NCBI RefSeq assembly: GCF_001424145.1 | Contig: NZ_LMQM01000013.1 | Location: forward strand, 124,001 to 188,000 | DNA from: Chryseobacterium sp. Leaf404 | GTDB lineage: Bacteria > Bacteroidota > Bacteroidia > Flavobacteriales > Weeksellaceae | Reading direction: 5' to 3' | DNA length: 64,000 nucleotides | Notes under the pieces: generated by a model | The model's database searches: none | What the model saw: the letters and a program-made list of their open reading frames with translations, nothing else | What the model was told of the DNA's origin: nothing | Part shown: positions 17,552 through 26,158 of the stretch, in pieces | Layout: the number at the start of each line of letters is the position of its first letter | How positions within the stretch are numbered: position 1 is the stretch's first letter | Made by a program: the position numbers and the translations under genes

Positions 17552-18622
17552 TTAAATTCCGCTGATCAAATTTAATAATTCTTTCCGATTGACCTTTCCA
17601 TTCGGCGTTCTGGGGATTTTCTCCACAAAAATAATATCTTTTGGCTTATGAAAACTTTTTTCGAATTTGAGATTTGAGATTTGAGATTTAAATTTTCGAC
17701 TGCGCTCAGACTGACTATCTTTTGAACAGTCAATATCTTCTATTACTAGGGTGAGCTTTTGACCCAATACTTCATCCTTCAAACCTAAAAACACCACTTC
17801 ATTTGAGATTTCTTTTTTCACCAAAGCTTCCAGTTCTTCAGGAAATATTTTTGCACCACCAGAATTAATCACATGATCAATCCGCCCCAAAAATCTGAAT
17901 CTATTCTCATGTCTAATTTCTACCAAATCATTCGTCTGAAGAATCTGATCATTGAGTTTGGGTGCAGAAATTTTGAGACAACCGCGTTCATCAACAGAAA
18001 TTTCGATCCCTTCGAAAGAAGTAAACCACTCCTGAGAATTTGGATAAATTTCTTTCAAAGCAATATGAGAAAGTGTTTCAGACATTCCATAAGTCTCAAA
18101 AATTTGAGATTTGATGCCTGAAATTTGAGATTGCTGACGGAAAACTTCAAATATTTTAGATTTTAAAGATTCTGAAACGGCAGCTCCGCCTATGATAAGT
18201 TTTTTAATAAAATGAATTTTATCTGAAGAATTTTCAACCTGCAGAGGCGTCATCGCACAGAAATCAATGTATTCATCTAAATCTTCCAAAGGTTTTGTGG
18301 ACGGATTTTTAATAATCAGCTGTAATTTTCTTTCAATAGCTCTTACCACCATCATTTTTCCCGAAATATATTCTATTGGCAGGCAGTTCAACGCTTTATC
18401 GCCCTTTTGCAAACCTAAAAAATCACACGTCATTTCTGCGGAGTTCCGCATCTTTTCCTTTTCAATTTCAAAAACTTTGGGAACGCCTGTAGAACCGGAT
18501 GTCTGTACTTTCACTTTACCGTCATCTGAAAACCATTCTTTAAGAAAATAAATTATATTATTTTCATATTCGTTTTCAGTTTGTAAATTATTAATATTGA
18601 GATTATTGAAATCTACAGTCAT
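17552..18622 (-). CDS. menE: o-Succinylbenzoate-CoA ligase-like AMP-binding enzyme
   Basis: ANL-superfamily adenylating enzyme, most likely activating o-succinylbenzoate with CoA for menaquinone synthesis. At 356 residues it is short, as is common for MenE in Bacteroidota. Motifs: VQTSGSTGVPKVFEI (phosphate-binding loop) near residue 39, ETYGMSETLSH near 187, and the C-terminal hinge/lysine block IPRTPNGKVNRKEL. Two spots look swollen by repeat DNA: SQISGIKSQI before ETYG, and DSQSERSRKFKSQISNLKFEK before SFHKPKDI, the latter coded by three heptamers plus a dispersed GACTGCGCTCAG sequence. The frame remains open. No other men genes are within the window, so substrate assignment is by family. 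Confidence 0.8.
   Translation of the reverse strand: MTVDFNNLNINNLQTENEYENNIIYFLKEWFSDDGKVKVQTSGSTGVPKVFEIEKEKMRNSAEMTCDFLGLQKGDKALNCLPIEYISGKMMVVRAIERKLQLIIKNPSTKPLEDLDEYIDFCAMTPLQVENSSDKIHFIKKLIIGGAAVSESLKSKIFEVFRQQSQISGIKSQIFETYGMSETLSHIALKEIYPNSQEWFTSFEGIEISVDERGCLKISAPKLNDQILQTNDLVEIRHENRFRFLGRIDHVINSGGAKIFPEELEALVKKEISNEVVFLGLKDEVLGQKLTLVIEDIDCSKDSQSERSRKFKSQISNLKFEKSFHKPKDIIFVEKIPRTPNGKVNRKELLNLISGI
17665..17685. repeat. Three heptamers (ATTTGAG) inside menE
   Basis: Three exact units, 21 bases, keep the menE frame open. They adjoin CGACTGCGCTCAGACTGAC at 17697-17715, a sequence I otherwise associate with intergenic repeats in this group. Confidence 0.8.
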
Positions 18623-18706
18623 TTTTCCTTGCAGTTTAATAGAACTGTAAATTTAAAAAAAAATTAAAAATGATTTGCAGATAAAGAAAAAAGCTTTAAA
18701 TTTGCA

Positions 18707-20317
18707 TCACCAAAATAAAACAGACCCATGGTGTAATGGTAACACTCCGGTTTTTGGTACCGTCATTCGGGGTTCGAGTCCCTGTGGGTCTACATAGCAG
18801 GAGAAATGATTATTATTTTCGTTTCTCCTGTTTTCTTTTTGAGGTAACTCATTGTTAATCTGAAAAATAAGATTTACGATGGAGTTAATTCTGGTGGTTC
18901 GATAATGAATTCCGTCATATTCCAGTTTTTCGGGGAATATCGAACCGATAATTTTTCGTTTAACTGCAATGCCCCCTTCAGAGTATATTTTCCAAATATT
19001 TGTAAGACTTTCAATAGCCTGATCGATGAGTTTTGGAATGTCAACTTTTGATTGCTCAGGCAGAGTATTCAACTGAATTTCCAGCTTTTCAATCTGCTCT
19101 TTGCAGTCCTTTTTTATCTCAATATATTCATCATCATCTATCGTTTCAGCAAGCAATTTATTTCTTGCTACAGACAATCTTGAATTTAGTTTATCGATCT
19201 CATCTGATAATTTTTTCTTTTCATCTCTTGGTGTCTTGATAAAACTTTCATAAGAATTTAAGAATACCTTTCTGACCAATTTCTTAATGGTTTCTGTCAT
19301 TTCCAATGCCTTCAATCCATTCTCAAAAGCAGAATTCACAATCTCAGCCCTGTGGCGAAAACCGCAGGTAGCATTGCAATGATAATAGTAGTACCTGTTG
19401 TTTCTGCCTTTTGATGCACTTGCCGTGACATTCTTTCCGCAATTAGGACAGATCAAAAAGCCTCTCAATGGAAAATATTCATCGGATAATATTTTGGTGT
19501 TAGGTCTGTGTATTCTCTTTTTTCCATCTAAAACATCCTGTACCCTATAAAACAACGACTCTGTAATCAAAGGCTGATGTTGACCAATAATAAAATAAGC
19601 ATCTTCTTCTTTGAATTTGGGAATAAAGACTTTTCCACAATAGACAGGATTTCTGATGGCGATATGAAAAGACGTTCTGCTAATTTTCTTCCGAAGTGAT
19701 TCGTTCATTTTTAATCTTATCTGATTAGAAGCATATATACCCTTAGATATTTCTTCAAATGCCCATTTCATTTTTGATGCCTCCGGTTCGCTGAGTGCAA
19801 TGTACTTCTTGCCGTTTTCAGTTATTTTGTTTGCATATCCGAAAGGTGCTTTTCCCATTACACGACCTTCTTTTACAGCTCTTCTCATTCCATAAAATAC
19901 ATTCAATGCTCGTCGGTCGTTCTCGACTTCGGGCGCAGCCAGATAGATTGCCAGCATCATTTTGTTTTCCGGAATAGAAAGATCAAGGGGTTGTTCAACC
20001 GCTTGCGGATCTATTCCCAATTTGGTTAGGATGCTTATCATCTGATAGGCATCGCCTGCATTTCTGCTGAACCTGTCCCATTTCGTAAATAAGATCAAAT
20101 TCGTTTTAGAACCTTTCTTCTTTATATCAACCAACAATTTTGTCCATTCGGGACGGTTGAAGGATTTTGCAGAATGGTCTTCGTAGACAATTCTTCCAAC
20201 GGTAATATTATTCTGTGAGCAAAAGCGACATAGCCGCTCTTCCTGATCTCTTTGTGAATAGCCTTTGTCTGCTTGTTCGTCTGTAGAGACACGTATATAT
20301 AGATCTGCTGTTTTCAT
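18707..20317 (-). CDS. Large serine recombinase (site-specific integrase)
   Basis: A 536-residue serine recombinase. Residues 1-145 form the resolvase catalytic domain (YIRVSTDEQADKGYS with nucleophile S10), followed by the recombinase domain (GRVMGKAPFGYANK onward), a zinc ribbon CPNCGK ... HCNATCGFRH and a coiled-coil (DEKKKLSDEIDKLNSRL). Likely integrates and excises the island. Its last ~28 codons, after CYVDPQGLEP, are antisense to the tRNA-Gln gene at 18722-18792, so the C-terminus is created by the junction: probable attL. First gene of the island, downstream in the operon of three unknown genes. The upstream-most natural stop of the free form is unknown. Confidence 0.92.
   Translation of the reverse strand: MKTADLYIRVSTDEQADKGYSQRDQEERLCRFCSQNNITVGRIVYEDHSAKSFNRPEWTKLLVDIKKKGSKTNLILFTKWDRFSRNAGDAYQMISILTKLGIDPQAVEQPLDLSIPENKMMLAIYLAAPEVENDRRALNVFYGMRRAVKEGRVMGKAPFGYANKITENGKKYIALSEPEASKMKWAFEEISKGIYASNQIRLKMNESLRKKISRTSFHIAIRNPVYCGKVFIPKFKEEDAYFIIGQHQPLITESLFYRVQDVLDGKKRIHRPNTKILSDEYFPLRGFLICPNCGKNVTASASKGRNNRYYYYHCNATCGFRHRAEIVNSAFENGLKALEMTETIKKLVRKVFLNSYESFIKTPRDEKKKLSDEIDKLNSRLSVARNKLLAETIDDDEYIEIKKDCKEQIEKLEIQLNTLPEQSKVDIPKLIDQAIESLTNIWKIYSEGGIAVKRKIIGSIFPEKLEYDGIHYRTTRINSIVNLIFQINNELPQKENRRNENNNHFSCYVDPQGLEPRMTVPKTGVLPLHHGSVLFW
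18722..18792 (+). tRNA. tRNA-Gln (anticodon TTG)
   Basis: Cloverleaf drawn by eye: acceptor AGACCCA / TGGGTCT, D arm GTGT-AATGGTA-ACAC, anticodon arm CCGGT-TTTTGGT-ACCGT giving TTG (one mismatch at the outer pair), T arm CGGGG-TTCGAGT-CCCTG, discriminator A. 71 bases. The 3' half is the apparent integration site of the accessory island. Confidence 0.92.
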
Positions 20318-20425
20318 AATGATTAAGATTTGATTTTGTGATATGATGTTGATTCTATGATCAAGTAAAAGAGATGTGGAACTAATTATATTCCAGTACT
20401 AAATGATACTATTTCGAAAAGTAGG

Positions 20426-20593
20426 TCATTCTTCATCGTTGTCAAAATACTTTTTGATAACGATCAATGTTAGACTGTAGAGAAATTCCATTATCGATTC
20501 GGCTTCCTCTTGTGTTACTTTCATACCTTCGCTTTTGAAGTATTCCATTACTTCCTCAATCGGGATCTTCTTAATTTCTTTTGGCTGAGACAT
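20426..20593 (-). CDS. Small acidic protein of the mobile element, 55 aa
   Basis: Begins MSQPKEIKKIPIEEVMEYFK and ends DNDEE. Soluble, helical, charged; no recognised domain. Small proteins with the pattern PKEIKKIPIE...EYF...G..VTxEEAE.IMEFLY recur beside serine recombinases in Chryseobacterium-like elements (from memory). It lies just upstream of the recombinase in the same orientation, suggesting an accessory factor such as an excision helper; this is inference. Confidence 0.72.
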   Translation of the reverse strand: MSQPKEIKKIPIEEVMEYFKSEGMKVTQEEAESIMEFLYSLTLIVIKKYFDNDEE

Positions 20594-20734
20594 AAATACA
20601 GAATTTCCCTAAATATAATTTAGAAAATCCCACGTATTTATTAATCGGAAAGTTATAGTATAGTTAGGCGTCAGAAGTCTCATTGTAAATAAAACTTATA
20701 TTCTAACAGTTTTTTTGAGCTTTCTTTTGCTTTT

Positions 20735-21379
20735 TCATAGCTGATCGTTTTTAGTTTCATAATCACTATGGTAGTATATAAAGATAGCCTCAATAAATAA
20801 GCGAACCAAAGCAAACCATACCATCATATCTATATGTACACCCATTTCGGGATCGTTGTCAAAATCCAAAGTCTGTTTCAAAACAAAATCTGGGTCTTTC
20901 ATATTTTCCTGATATTTCTTAAAGTAATCGATTGCTACTATTGATAATATTAGTAGGAATAGCTCACTACTACATTCCTCGGAAGTGATTGCATTTAATA
21001 TATAATTGATGCTATCAAATTGAGTCACATCATCGACTTGGCATTTGCTCAAATTAACCCTATCCTTGTCAAAGTAAAAATGAATGAGTAATAACAGGCA
21101 GGACAGCAGTCCTGCCGTCTTGACATCCCGCCTGCTTGCATCTTTGATCTCAATCTTTCCTGATAACAATTTCTGCAATTCGTATTCTTGAATCAAATCA
21201 GGATAGCTATCGAGCAGTTCTGTAAGCCTGGGATTATTCAGTTGGTCACGCAGGTAGAATATACCTAATTCAAGACCTTCTCCTTGGGAATTCTGAACCA
21301 GAATACTTAACGCGATCTTAGCTTGCTCTCTTGTTTGTACAAGCTGTTTCTCTTTACTAAAGGGTGTGTTCTTTTTCAT
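20735..21379 (-). CDS. Unknown 214-aa protein of the island
   Basis: Not recognised. The N-terminal half is charged and helical, with KEKQLVQTREQAKIALSILVQNSQG. The middle has a hydrophobic stretch TAGLLSCLLLLIHFYF and the C-terminal part another, MVWFALVRLFIEAIFIYYH, separated by acidic loops; whether these are membrane segments or buried helices cannot be told. Second gene of a minus-strand cluster (184-aa gene, this gene, 55-aa gene, recombinase), each separated by less than 400 bases. No signal peptide. Confidence 0.6.
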   Translation of the reverse strand: MKKNTPFSKEKQLVQTREQAKIALSILVQNSQGEGLELGIFYLRDQLNNPRLTELLDSYPDLIQEYELQKLLSGKIEIKDASRRDVKTAGLLSCLLLLIHFYFDKDRVNLSKCQVDDVTQFDSINYILNAITSEECSSELFLLILSIVAIDYFKKYQENMKDPDFVLKQTLDFDNDPEMGVHIDMMVWFALVRLFIEAIFIYYHSDYETKNDQL

Positions 21380-21446
21380 TTCAATAATTTTGCTTTAGTA
21401 AAGTTGACGAAGGAGTGAAGGATATTCTATTCCGGAAAGGGATATA

Positions 21447-22001
21447 TTATTCAGAATTATCCTTAAATTTATCTTTGATCTTTATGACACCTCTTTCACT
21501 CATTACCTGCGCTGCATCCAGCATTTTAACAAGATAAATGTGGGGAGTGATAAGGTCATAATCAAATTCTTCCCTGTAAGGTGAAAGCGACACGTGAACG
21601 ATTTCATTCAAGAAAAACTCATATTCGTCCAACGTTTTGCATTTGAATGCTTTCTCGAACACAAGAAATGGATCCTGATATTCTTCTTTGTTTAAAGATG
21701 CCTGACTTATGATCTGCCATTCTTCGGGAACTTCTTTTACCTTCCATTTTTTAGATTTGAATGTTAGCAGATAAGCTCCCCTTATAAATGATTTGACAGC
21801 AGTATGAAAATCGAAGACGTCTCCCGGACGTTCTTTGTTACAGACCTCAGCTTTGTAGACATACAGCATAACCTCGCTGAGTGTATTTTTATAGCTGTCT
21901 ATAGTACAGTAGTTGAAGAAAGTGTTGATTAGCTCAAAAGGATCTTCAATTTCGTATGTTGCCCAGAAACTCGTCTCCATAGATATTTTAATCTTTTTCA
22001 T
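21447..22001 (-). CDS. Unknown 184-aa protein, first gene of the recombinase cluster
   Basis: Start chosen at ATG 22001 (MKKIKISMETSFWATYEIEDPFELINTFF); the longer frame to 22202 overlaps the divergent HTH gene and its leader and is unlikely. No recognised domain. The sequence is mixed alpha/beta with DPFELINTFFNYCTIDSYKNTLSEVM and YREEFDYDLITPHIYLVKML blocks. No transmembrane segment. Divergent from the HTH regulator at 22182, sharing a ~180-base promoter region, so it may be controlled by that regulator. Confidence 0.6.
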   Translation of the reverse strand: MKKIKISMETSFWATYEIEDPFELINTFFNYCTIDSYKNTLSEVMLYVYKAEVCNKERPGDVFDFHTAVKSFIRGAYLLTFKSKKWKVKEVPEEWQIISQASLNKEEYQDPFLVFEKAFKCKTLDEYEFFLNEIVHVSLSPYREEFDYDLITPHIYLVKMLDAAQVMSERGVIKIKDKFKDNSE

Positions 22002-22181
22002 TAGAATAGGTTTTGAAATGTGAGAACTAAATTCTCTTGTTGTGACTGAATAATCTATTCTTTTAGCGAATAAAATATCCGTTGTAAGGGATATTTTACA
22101 GGATAATTTTTTAACTTTACAATTCAGACGAATTAATAGAAATGGCTTTATCTTTAAGCCTTTAAAATTTTGATAACCGCT

Positions 22182-22589
22182 ATGGAACAGAAAATACATC
22201 AAGGAAGAAATGTAAAACGCTTTAGAGAAATGCTTGGAATCAAGCAGGAAGCTTTGGCATTTGACTTAGGCGAGGAATGGAATCAAAAGAAAATTTCTCT
22301 TTTGGAGCAGAAAGATGTGATCGAAGATGATCTGTTGAAAGCAATTTCAAATACTCTTAAAATTCCTGTAGAGGCTTTCCAAAACTTTGATGAAGAACAA
22401 GCTGTTAATATTATATCAAACACATTTAATGATCAATCAAATGGATATAATTACTATCCTACATTCAATGTTAATCCTGTCGAGAAATGGATTGAAGCGT
22501 TAGATGAAATTAAAAGATTGAATGCTGAACTTTTGCAGGCAAAGGATGATCAAATCAAAACCCTCGAAAAACTTTTAAATAAAGAATAA
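22182..22589 (+). CDS. XRE-type helix-turn-helix regulator
   Basis: A 135-residue DNA-binding protein. Start taken at ATG 22182 (MEQKIHQGRNVKRFREMLGIKQEALAFDLG); four codons upstream is an alternative. Residues 8-65 are the HTH_3 domain (NVKRFREMLGIKQEALA ... NQKKISLLEQKDVI), and residues about 100-135 are a coiled-coil-like tail (EIKRLNAELLQAKDDQIKTLEKLL) likely for dimerisation. This protein type is common in Bacteroidota mobile elements. It is divergent from the unknown 184-aa gene, and a terminator separates it from the SPARSA gene. Confidence 0.85.
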   Translation: MEQKIHQGRNVKRFREMLGIKQEALAFDLGEEWNQKKISLLEQKDVIEDDLLKAISNTLKIPVEAFQNFDEEQAVNIISNTFNDQSNGYNYYPTFNVNPVEKWIEALDEIKRLNAELLQAKDDQIKTLEKLLNKE

Positions 22590-22618
22590 GTAATTAGGGA
22601 TAATTACTTTTTCATAAG

Positions 22619-22646
22619 AAAGGCTCAACTTGTAGTTGAGCCTTTT
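22619..22646 (+). terminator. Intrinsic terminator after the HTH gene
   Basis: AAGGCTCAACT pairs with AGTTGAGCCTT around a TGT loop, followed by T residues. Confidence 0.85.
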
Positions 22647-22704
22647 AAATACTCAAGCTTGCACTGAAATTTAAAAACTAAACTAATAATTAAAAAATTG
22701 AACG

Positions 22705-25700
22705 ATGGAATTAGATTTTGATAAGTTTAAAAGGTCATTAATTATTTCGAAAAATGACAAATATGCTTTTCTTTTAGGTGCAGGTAGTTCAATAACCTCC
22801 GGAATTCAATCAGCTTATGATTGCATTTGGGAATGGAAAAAAATGATTTATCAAACCAGTAATAATATCTCAAATGAGCTAATTGAAAACTTTAGGAATA
22901 AAAAAAATCAAGAGATCATACAAAATTGGCTGGATAATCAAGGGAGATTTCCTCCCAATGAATCTGAAATCGAATATTCTTTTTATGCAAACGAATGCTT
23001 TCCCATTGACGAAGACCGAAGAAAATATTTTCAGAAAATTTGTTCTAATGCTCAACCTTCTATTGGCTACAAAGCAACAGCATTATTAGCCAAATCAGGT
23101 TTTGTTGATACGGTTTGGACAACTAATTTCGACGATTTAATGAGAGATGCATGTATATCGCAGCGTTTTCAATCAATCGATATAACGTTAGAAAATACTT
23201 CCAGAATTATCAATCGCGCTCAAAATAGTAGCGAATTACCAATTCTAAAACTTCACGGAGATTTTAAGTTTGGAGATTTAAAAAATACTGAAAGTGAGTT
23301 GAAGACTCAAGATGAAGTATTTCGAGAAAAAATGATCGAGTATCTTAAGGATAAACATCTTATTGTTTTTGGATACAGTGGTAGGGATCATTCTCTTATG
23401 AATACTCTGCGAGAATTATATTCAAAAGATGGTGGAGGTAGATTATATTGGTGTGGATATAAAGAAAACAAAAGTGAAATAGTCAAAAACCTGATCCTTT
23501 CTGCAAATGAAAGCAAAAAGAGAGCCTTTTATGTTGCTACCGAAGGATTTGATAATGCTATCTATCAAATTGCTCAATTACTACTAAGTGATAATATACA
23601 AATCTATAATGAGTTTGAGGCACTTGTTAAAGATGATTCAAAGAAAATTGAATCAATTCCATTTAATCTTATGCCTAAGAAAACCAACACTGTTTTAAAA
23701 AGCAATTTTTTCCCAATAGAATTTCCAAAAGAAGTTTACGTTTTTGAACACACAATTATAGGAAAAACATGGGATTTTTTAAATGAAAACATTCTACCTG
23801 AAAAAGGAATTGCAGCTGTTCCTATTGGCAACCAAATATGGAGCCTTGGTGTTGCAGAGAATATAAGTAAGCTCTTTGGTTCTTTTATTCAATCTAAGCT
23901 AGTTAGAAAACCGATAACCGAAATCACTAATAATTCTAATAATTTAATTTACCTATTTCTTTCAGCGATATGTAAGTATTATTCTTTAGAACACAAATTA
24001 AATACGGATAATAATAGAAAATTATGGAATGAAAATGACTTTAAATTCATTAAGGGACATAAGGTATACAGTGCAATTCGTTTAAACATTGAAATTATAT
24101 CTAGTCAAGTATATATTACTTTAAATCCAGATTTTCATGTTGATTCTAAAGATGAAATTCACGCAATAGGTCTTGAATATTTTCATCAAATTTGGAATAG
24201 TAAATTCAATGAGTATGTTTCAAAATGGAGAGAAATTTTGTTCAAAAATTCTAACGAATTCGATTTTCCAAATAATTCAAATTCAGGCTTTACTTTTAAA
24301 ATCAAAAAAAATCCAGTATTTACATTGATTGATGACTTGACCAGAAGTAATAATGAGGTTCATAATATCCCATCTCATTTGATAAGATATCGAGGTGTTA
24401 AATTTAGAGAGCCAAATTTGATTTTTAGCTCAAACAATGGTGGGAAAAGATGTTTAGAACCTCATCCAATGAAGGGTTTGGTTAATCATAAACCTTATGA
24501 AACTGGGATTGATCATTTTTTGAATAAGGAGATAAAAATGTCAGTATTGTGTATTTCTGAATATTCTCAAAAATTAAACAATTTTTTAAGAAAATTAAAC
24601 ACAAAAATACCTGTTAACAATCCTAAAGAAAGCTACTTAATTGATTATGAAGGATTTGATAGTATATATAATGTGAATTTGGAAATTCCAAATATAAATT
24701 CGTCTGATTGGAGAGAAATCGAAAATTTAGAACTATCAAGTGATATAAAAAATATTTCAAATAGAATTAAAGAAAATATTTGTTCCGAAATTTTAAAAAT
24801 AGGTGCATCGAGAACTCAAAAGGTAATCGTAATTTTTATACCGAACAAATGGCTAAAATATACTTCTTTTTCAAATGAATATGAATCCTTTGACCTTCAT
24901 GATTACATAAAAGCATTTTGTGCTGAGAAAGGTTTGACTTCTCAATTTATAACAGAAAGGACATTGTTAGATAACAAACAAGAATGCCAAGTTATATGGT
25001 GGCTCTCATTGTCATTCTATGTAAAATCATTCAGAACGCCTTGGCTGGTAGAGAACTCCACAACTGATACAGCTTTTGCAGGAATAGGCTACAGCGTTGA
25101 TAAATTCAATAAAAATAATCCAATAATATTAGGGTGTAGTCATTTATATACATCTAATGGAGAAGGACTAAAATATAAGCTCTCTAAATTAAGTAATGAT
25201 AAAATTCAATGGCGAGATAAAAAACCTCATCTATCATATGATGATGCGTATGATTTTGGAAGGTCGATTATCAACTTGTTTTATGAATCCATGAACGAAA
25301 TGCCCAGACGGGTCGTAATTCATAAAAGGACATTTTTCACCAAAGAAGAAAGAGATGGAATTTGCGATAGTCTTCTAGAAAATGCCAATATTCAGAATGT
25401 CGATTTAATTGAAATAAATTTTGAAGATGATGTTAAATATGTGTCTAGTAAAATTAAAAATGGGAAAACAGAAATTGATGGTTATTCTATCGCTAGAGGC
25501 ACATGTATTCAATTAACAAGTTATTCAGCATTATTATGGACTCACGGAATTATTCCGTCAGTGAAAAACGAATATTATAATTTTTATCCAGGTGGAAGGT
25601 ACATTCCAAAACCGTTAAAAATTATAAGACATTACGGCAATAGCTCATTGGAACAAATTTCTAACGAGATTTTAGGATTATCTAAAATGAATTGGAATTC

Positions 25701-25818
25701 TTTAAATATGTATTCCCAATTGCCAGCAACAATATTTTCATCAAATGAGATTGCTAGAATTGGAAAACTGGTTAATAACATGGGAAGTACAGAATATGAT
25801 TACAGATTTTTTATATAA
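22705..25818 (+). CDS. Fused SIR2-APAZ-short prokaryotic Argonaute (SPARSA-type defence protein)
   Basis: A 1037-residue single-chain short-pAgo system. SIR2 NADase at residues ~18-290: GAGSS (25-29), TTNFDD with catalytic N141, LKLHGD with catalytic H184, VFGYSGRD near 221-228. APAZ-like region ~325-560. MID ~700-785, with KVIVIFIPNKW, DLHDYIKAFCAEKGLTSQFI and CQVIWWLSLSFYVKSFRTPW. PIWI ~786-1037, from FAGIGYSVDKF to SALLWTHGII and the C-terminal GRYIPKPLKI. The DEDX-type first Asp position is absent (GIGYS), so slicing is not expected. Known SPARSA systems deplete NAD when guide-directed Ago binds invader DNA, causing abortive infection. Lone gene, AT-rich compared with core genes. Fusion order fits the fused subclade I recall as S1B. 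Confidence 0.92.
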   Translation: MELDFDKFKRSLIISKNDKYAFLLGAGSSITSGIQSAYDCIWEWKKMIYQTSNNISNELIENFRNKKNQEIIQNWLDNQGRFPPNESEIEYSFYANECFPIDEDRRKYFQKICSNAQPSIGYKATALLAKSGFVDTVWTTNFDDLMRDACISQRFQSIDITLENTSRIINRAQNSSELPILKLHGDFKFGDLKNTESELKTQDEVFREKMIEYLKDKHLIVFGYSGRDHSLMNTLRELYSKDGGGRLYWCGYKENKSEIVKNLILSANESKKRAFYVATEGFDNAIYQIAQLLLSDNIQIYNEFEALVKDDSKKIESIPFNLMPKKTNTVLKSNFFPIEFPKEVYVFEHTIIGKTWDFLNENILPEKGIAAVPIGNQIWSLGVAENISKLFGSFIQSKLVRKPITEITNNSNNLIYLFLSAICKYYSLEHKLNTDNNRKLWNENDFKFIKGHKVYSAIRLNIEIISSQVYITLNPDFHVDSKDEIHAIGLEYFHQIWNSKFNEYVSKWREILFKNSNEFDFPNNSNSGFTFKIKKNPVFTLIDDLTRSNNEVHNIPSHLIRYRGVKFREPNLIFSSNNGGKRCLEPHPMKGLVNHKPYETGIDHFLNKEIKMSVLCISEYSQKLNNFLRKLNTKIPVNNPKESYLIDYEGFDSIYNVNLEIPNINSSDWREIENLELSSDIKNISNRIKENICSEILKIGASRTQKVIVIFIPNKWLKYTSFSNEYESFDLHDYIKAFCAEKGLTSQFITERTLLDNKQECQVIWWLSLSFYVKSFRTPWLVENSTTDTAFAGIGYSVDKFNKNNPIILGCSHLYTSNGEGLKYKLSKLSNDKIQWRDKKPHLSYDDAYDFGRSIINLFYESMNEMPRRVVIHKRTFFTKEERDGICDSLLENANIQNVDLIEINFEDDVKYVSSKIKNGKTEIDGYSIARGTCIQLTSYSALLWTHGIIPSVKNEYYNFYPGGRYIPKPLKIIRHYGNSSLEQISNEILGLSKMNWNSLNMYSQLPATIFSSNEIARIGKLVNNMGSTEYDYRFFI

Positions 25819-25832
25819 TCATGACATGAAGC

Positions 25833-25864
25833 TTTTGCATAAAGAATTTTACGCAAAACTTTTA
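25833..25864 (+). terminator. Probable terminator after the SPARSA gene
   Basis: TTTTGCATAAA pairs with TTTACGCAAAA (one mismatch) around GAAT, then CTTTTAT. The rest of 25819-26158 is AT-rich with no gene recognised. Confidence 0.6.
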
Positions 25865-26158
25865 TATTAGATCTCTACAAATCTGTATTTTCACATCCAA
25901 TTTTAATTTATCTATATACCATACATTCTTATAATTATAAACCTAAATTGAAAACTGAAATTTCAATTTATTTCTAAAAGAAAAAAGGAAAAAAAAGAAA
26001 GGCATTTCATCATTGTTGCAGATTTTAATAAGCAAGTTTATCAGTAAAAATACGACCTGAAAGGTGGAGATTTTTATTGATACCTATAGGCTTGAACTTG
26101 TGTTTATAATCTGAAACTATTCCTTTGTTTTCTTTTTATTATTTTTTACAATCGTCTA

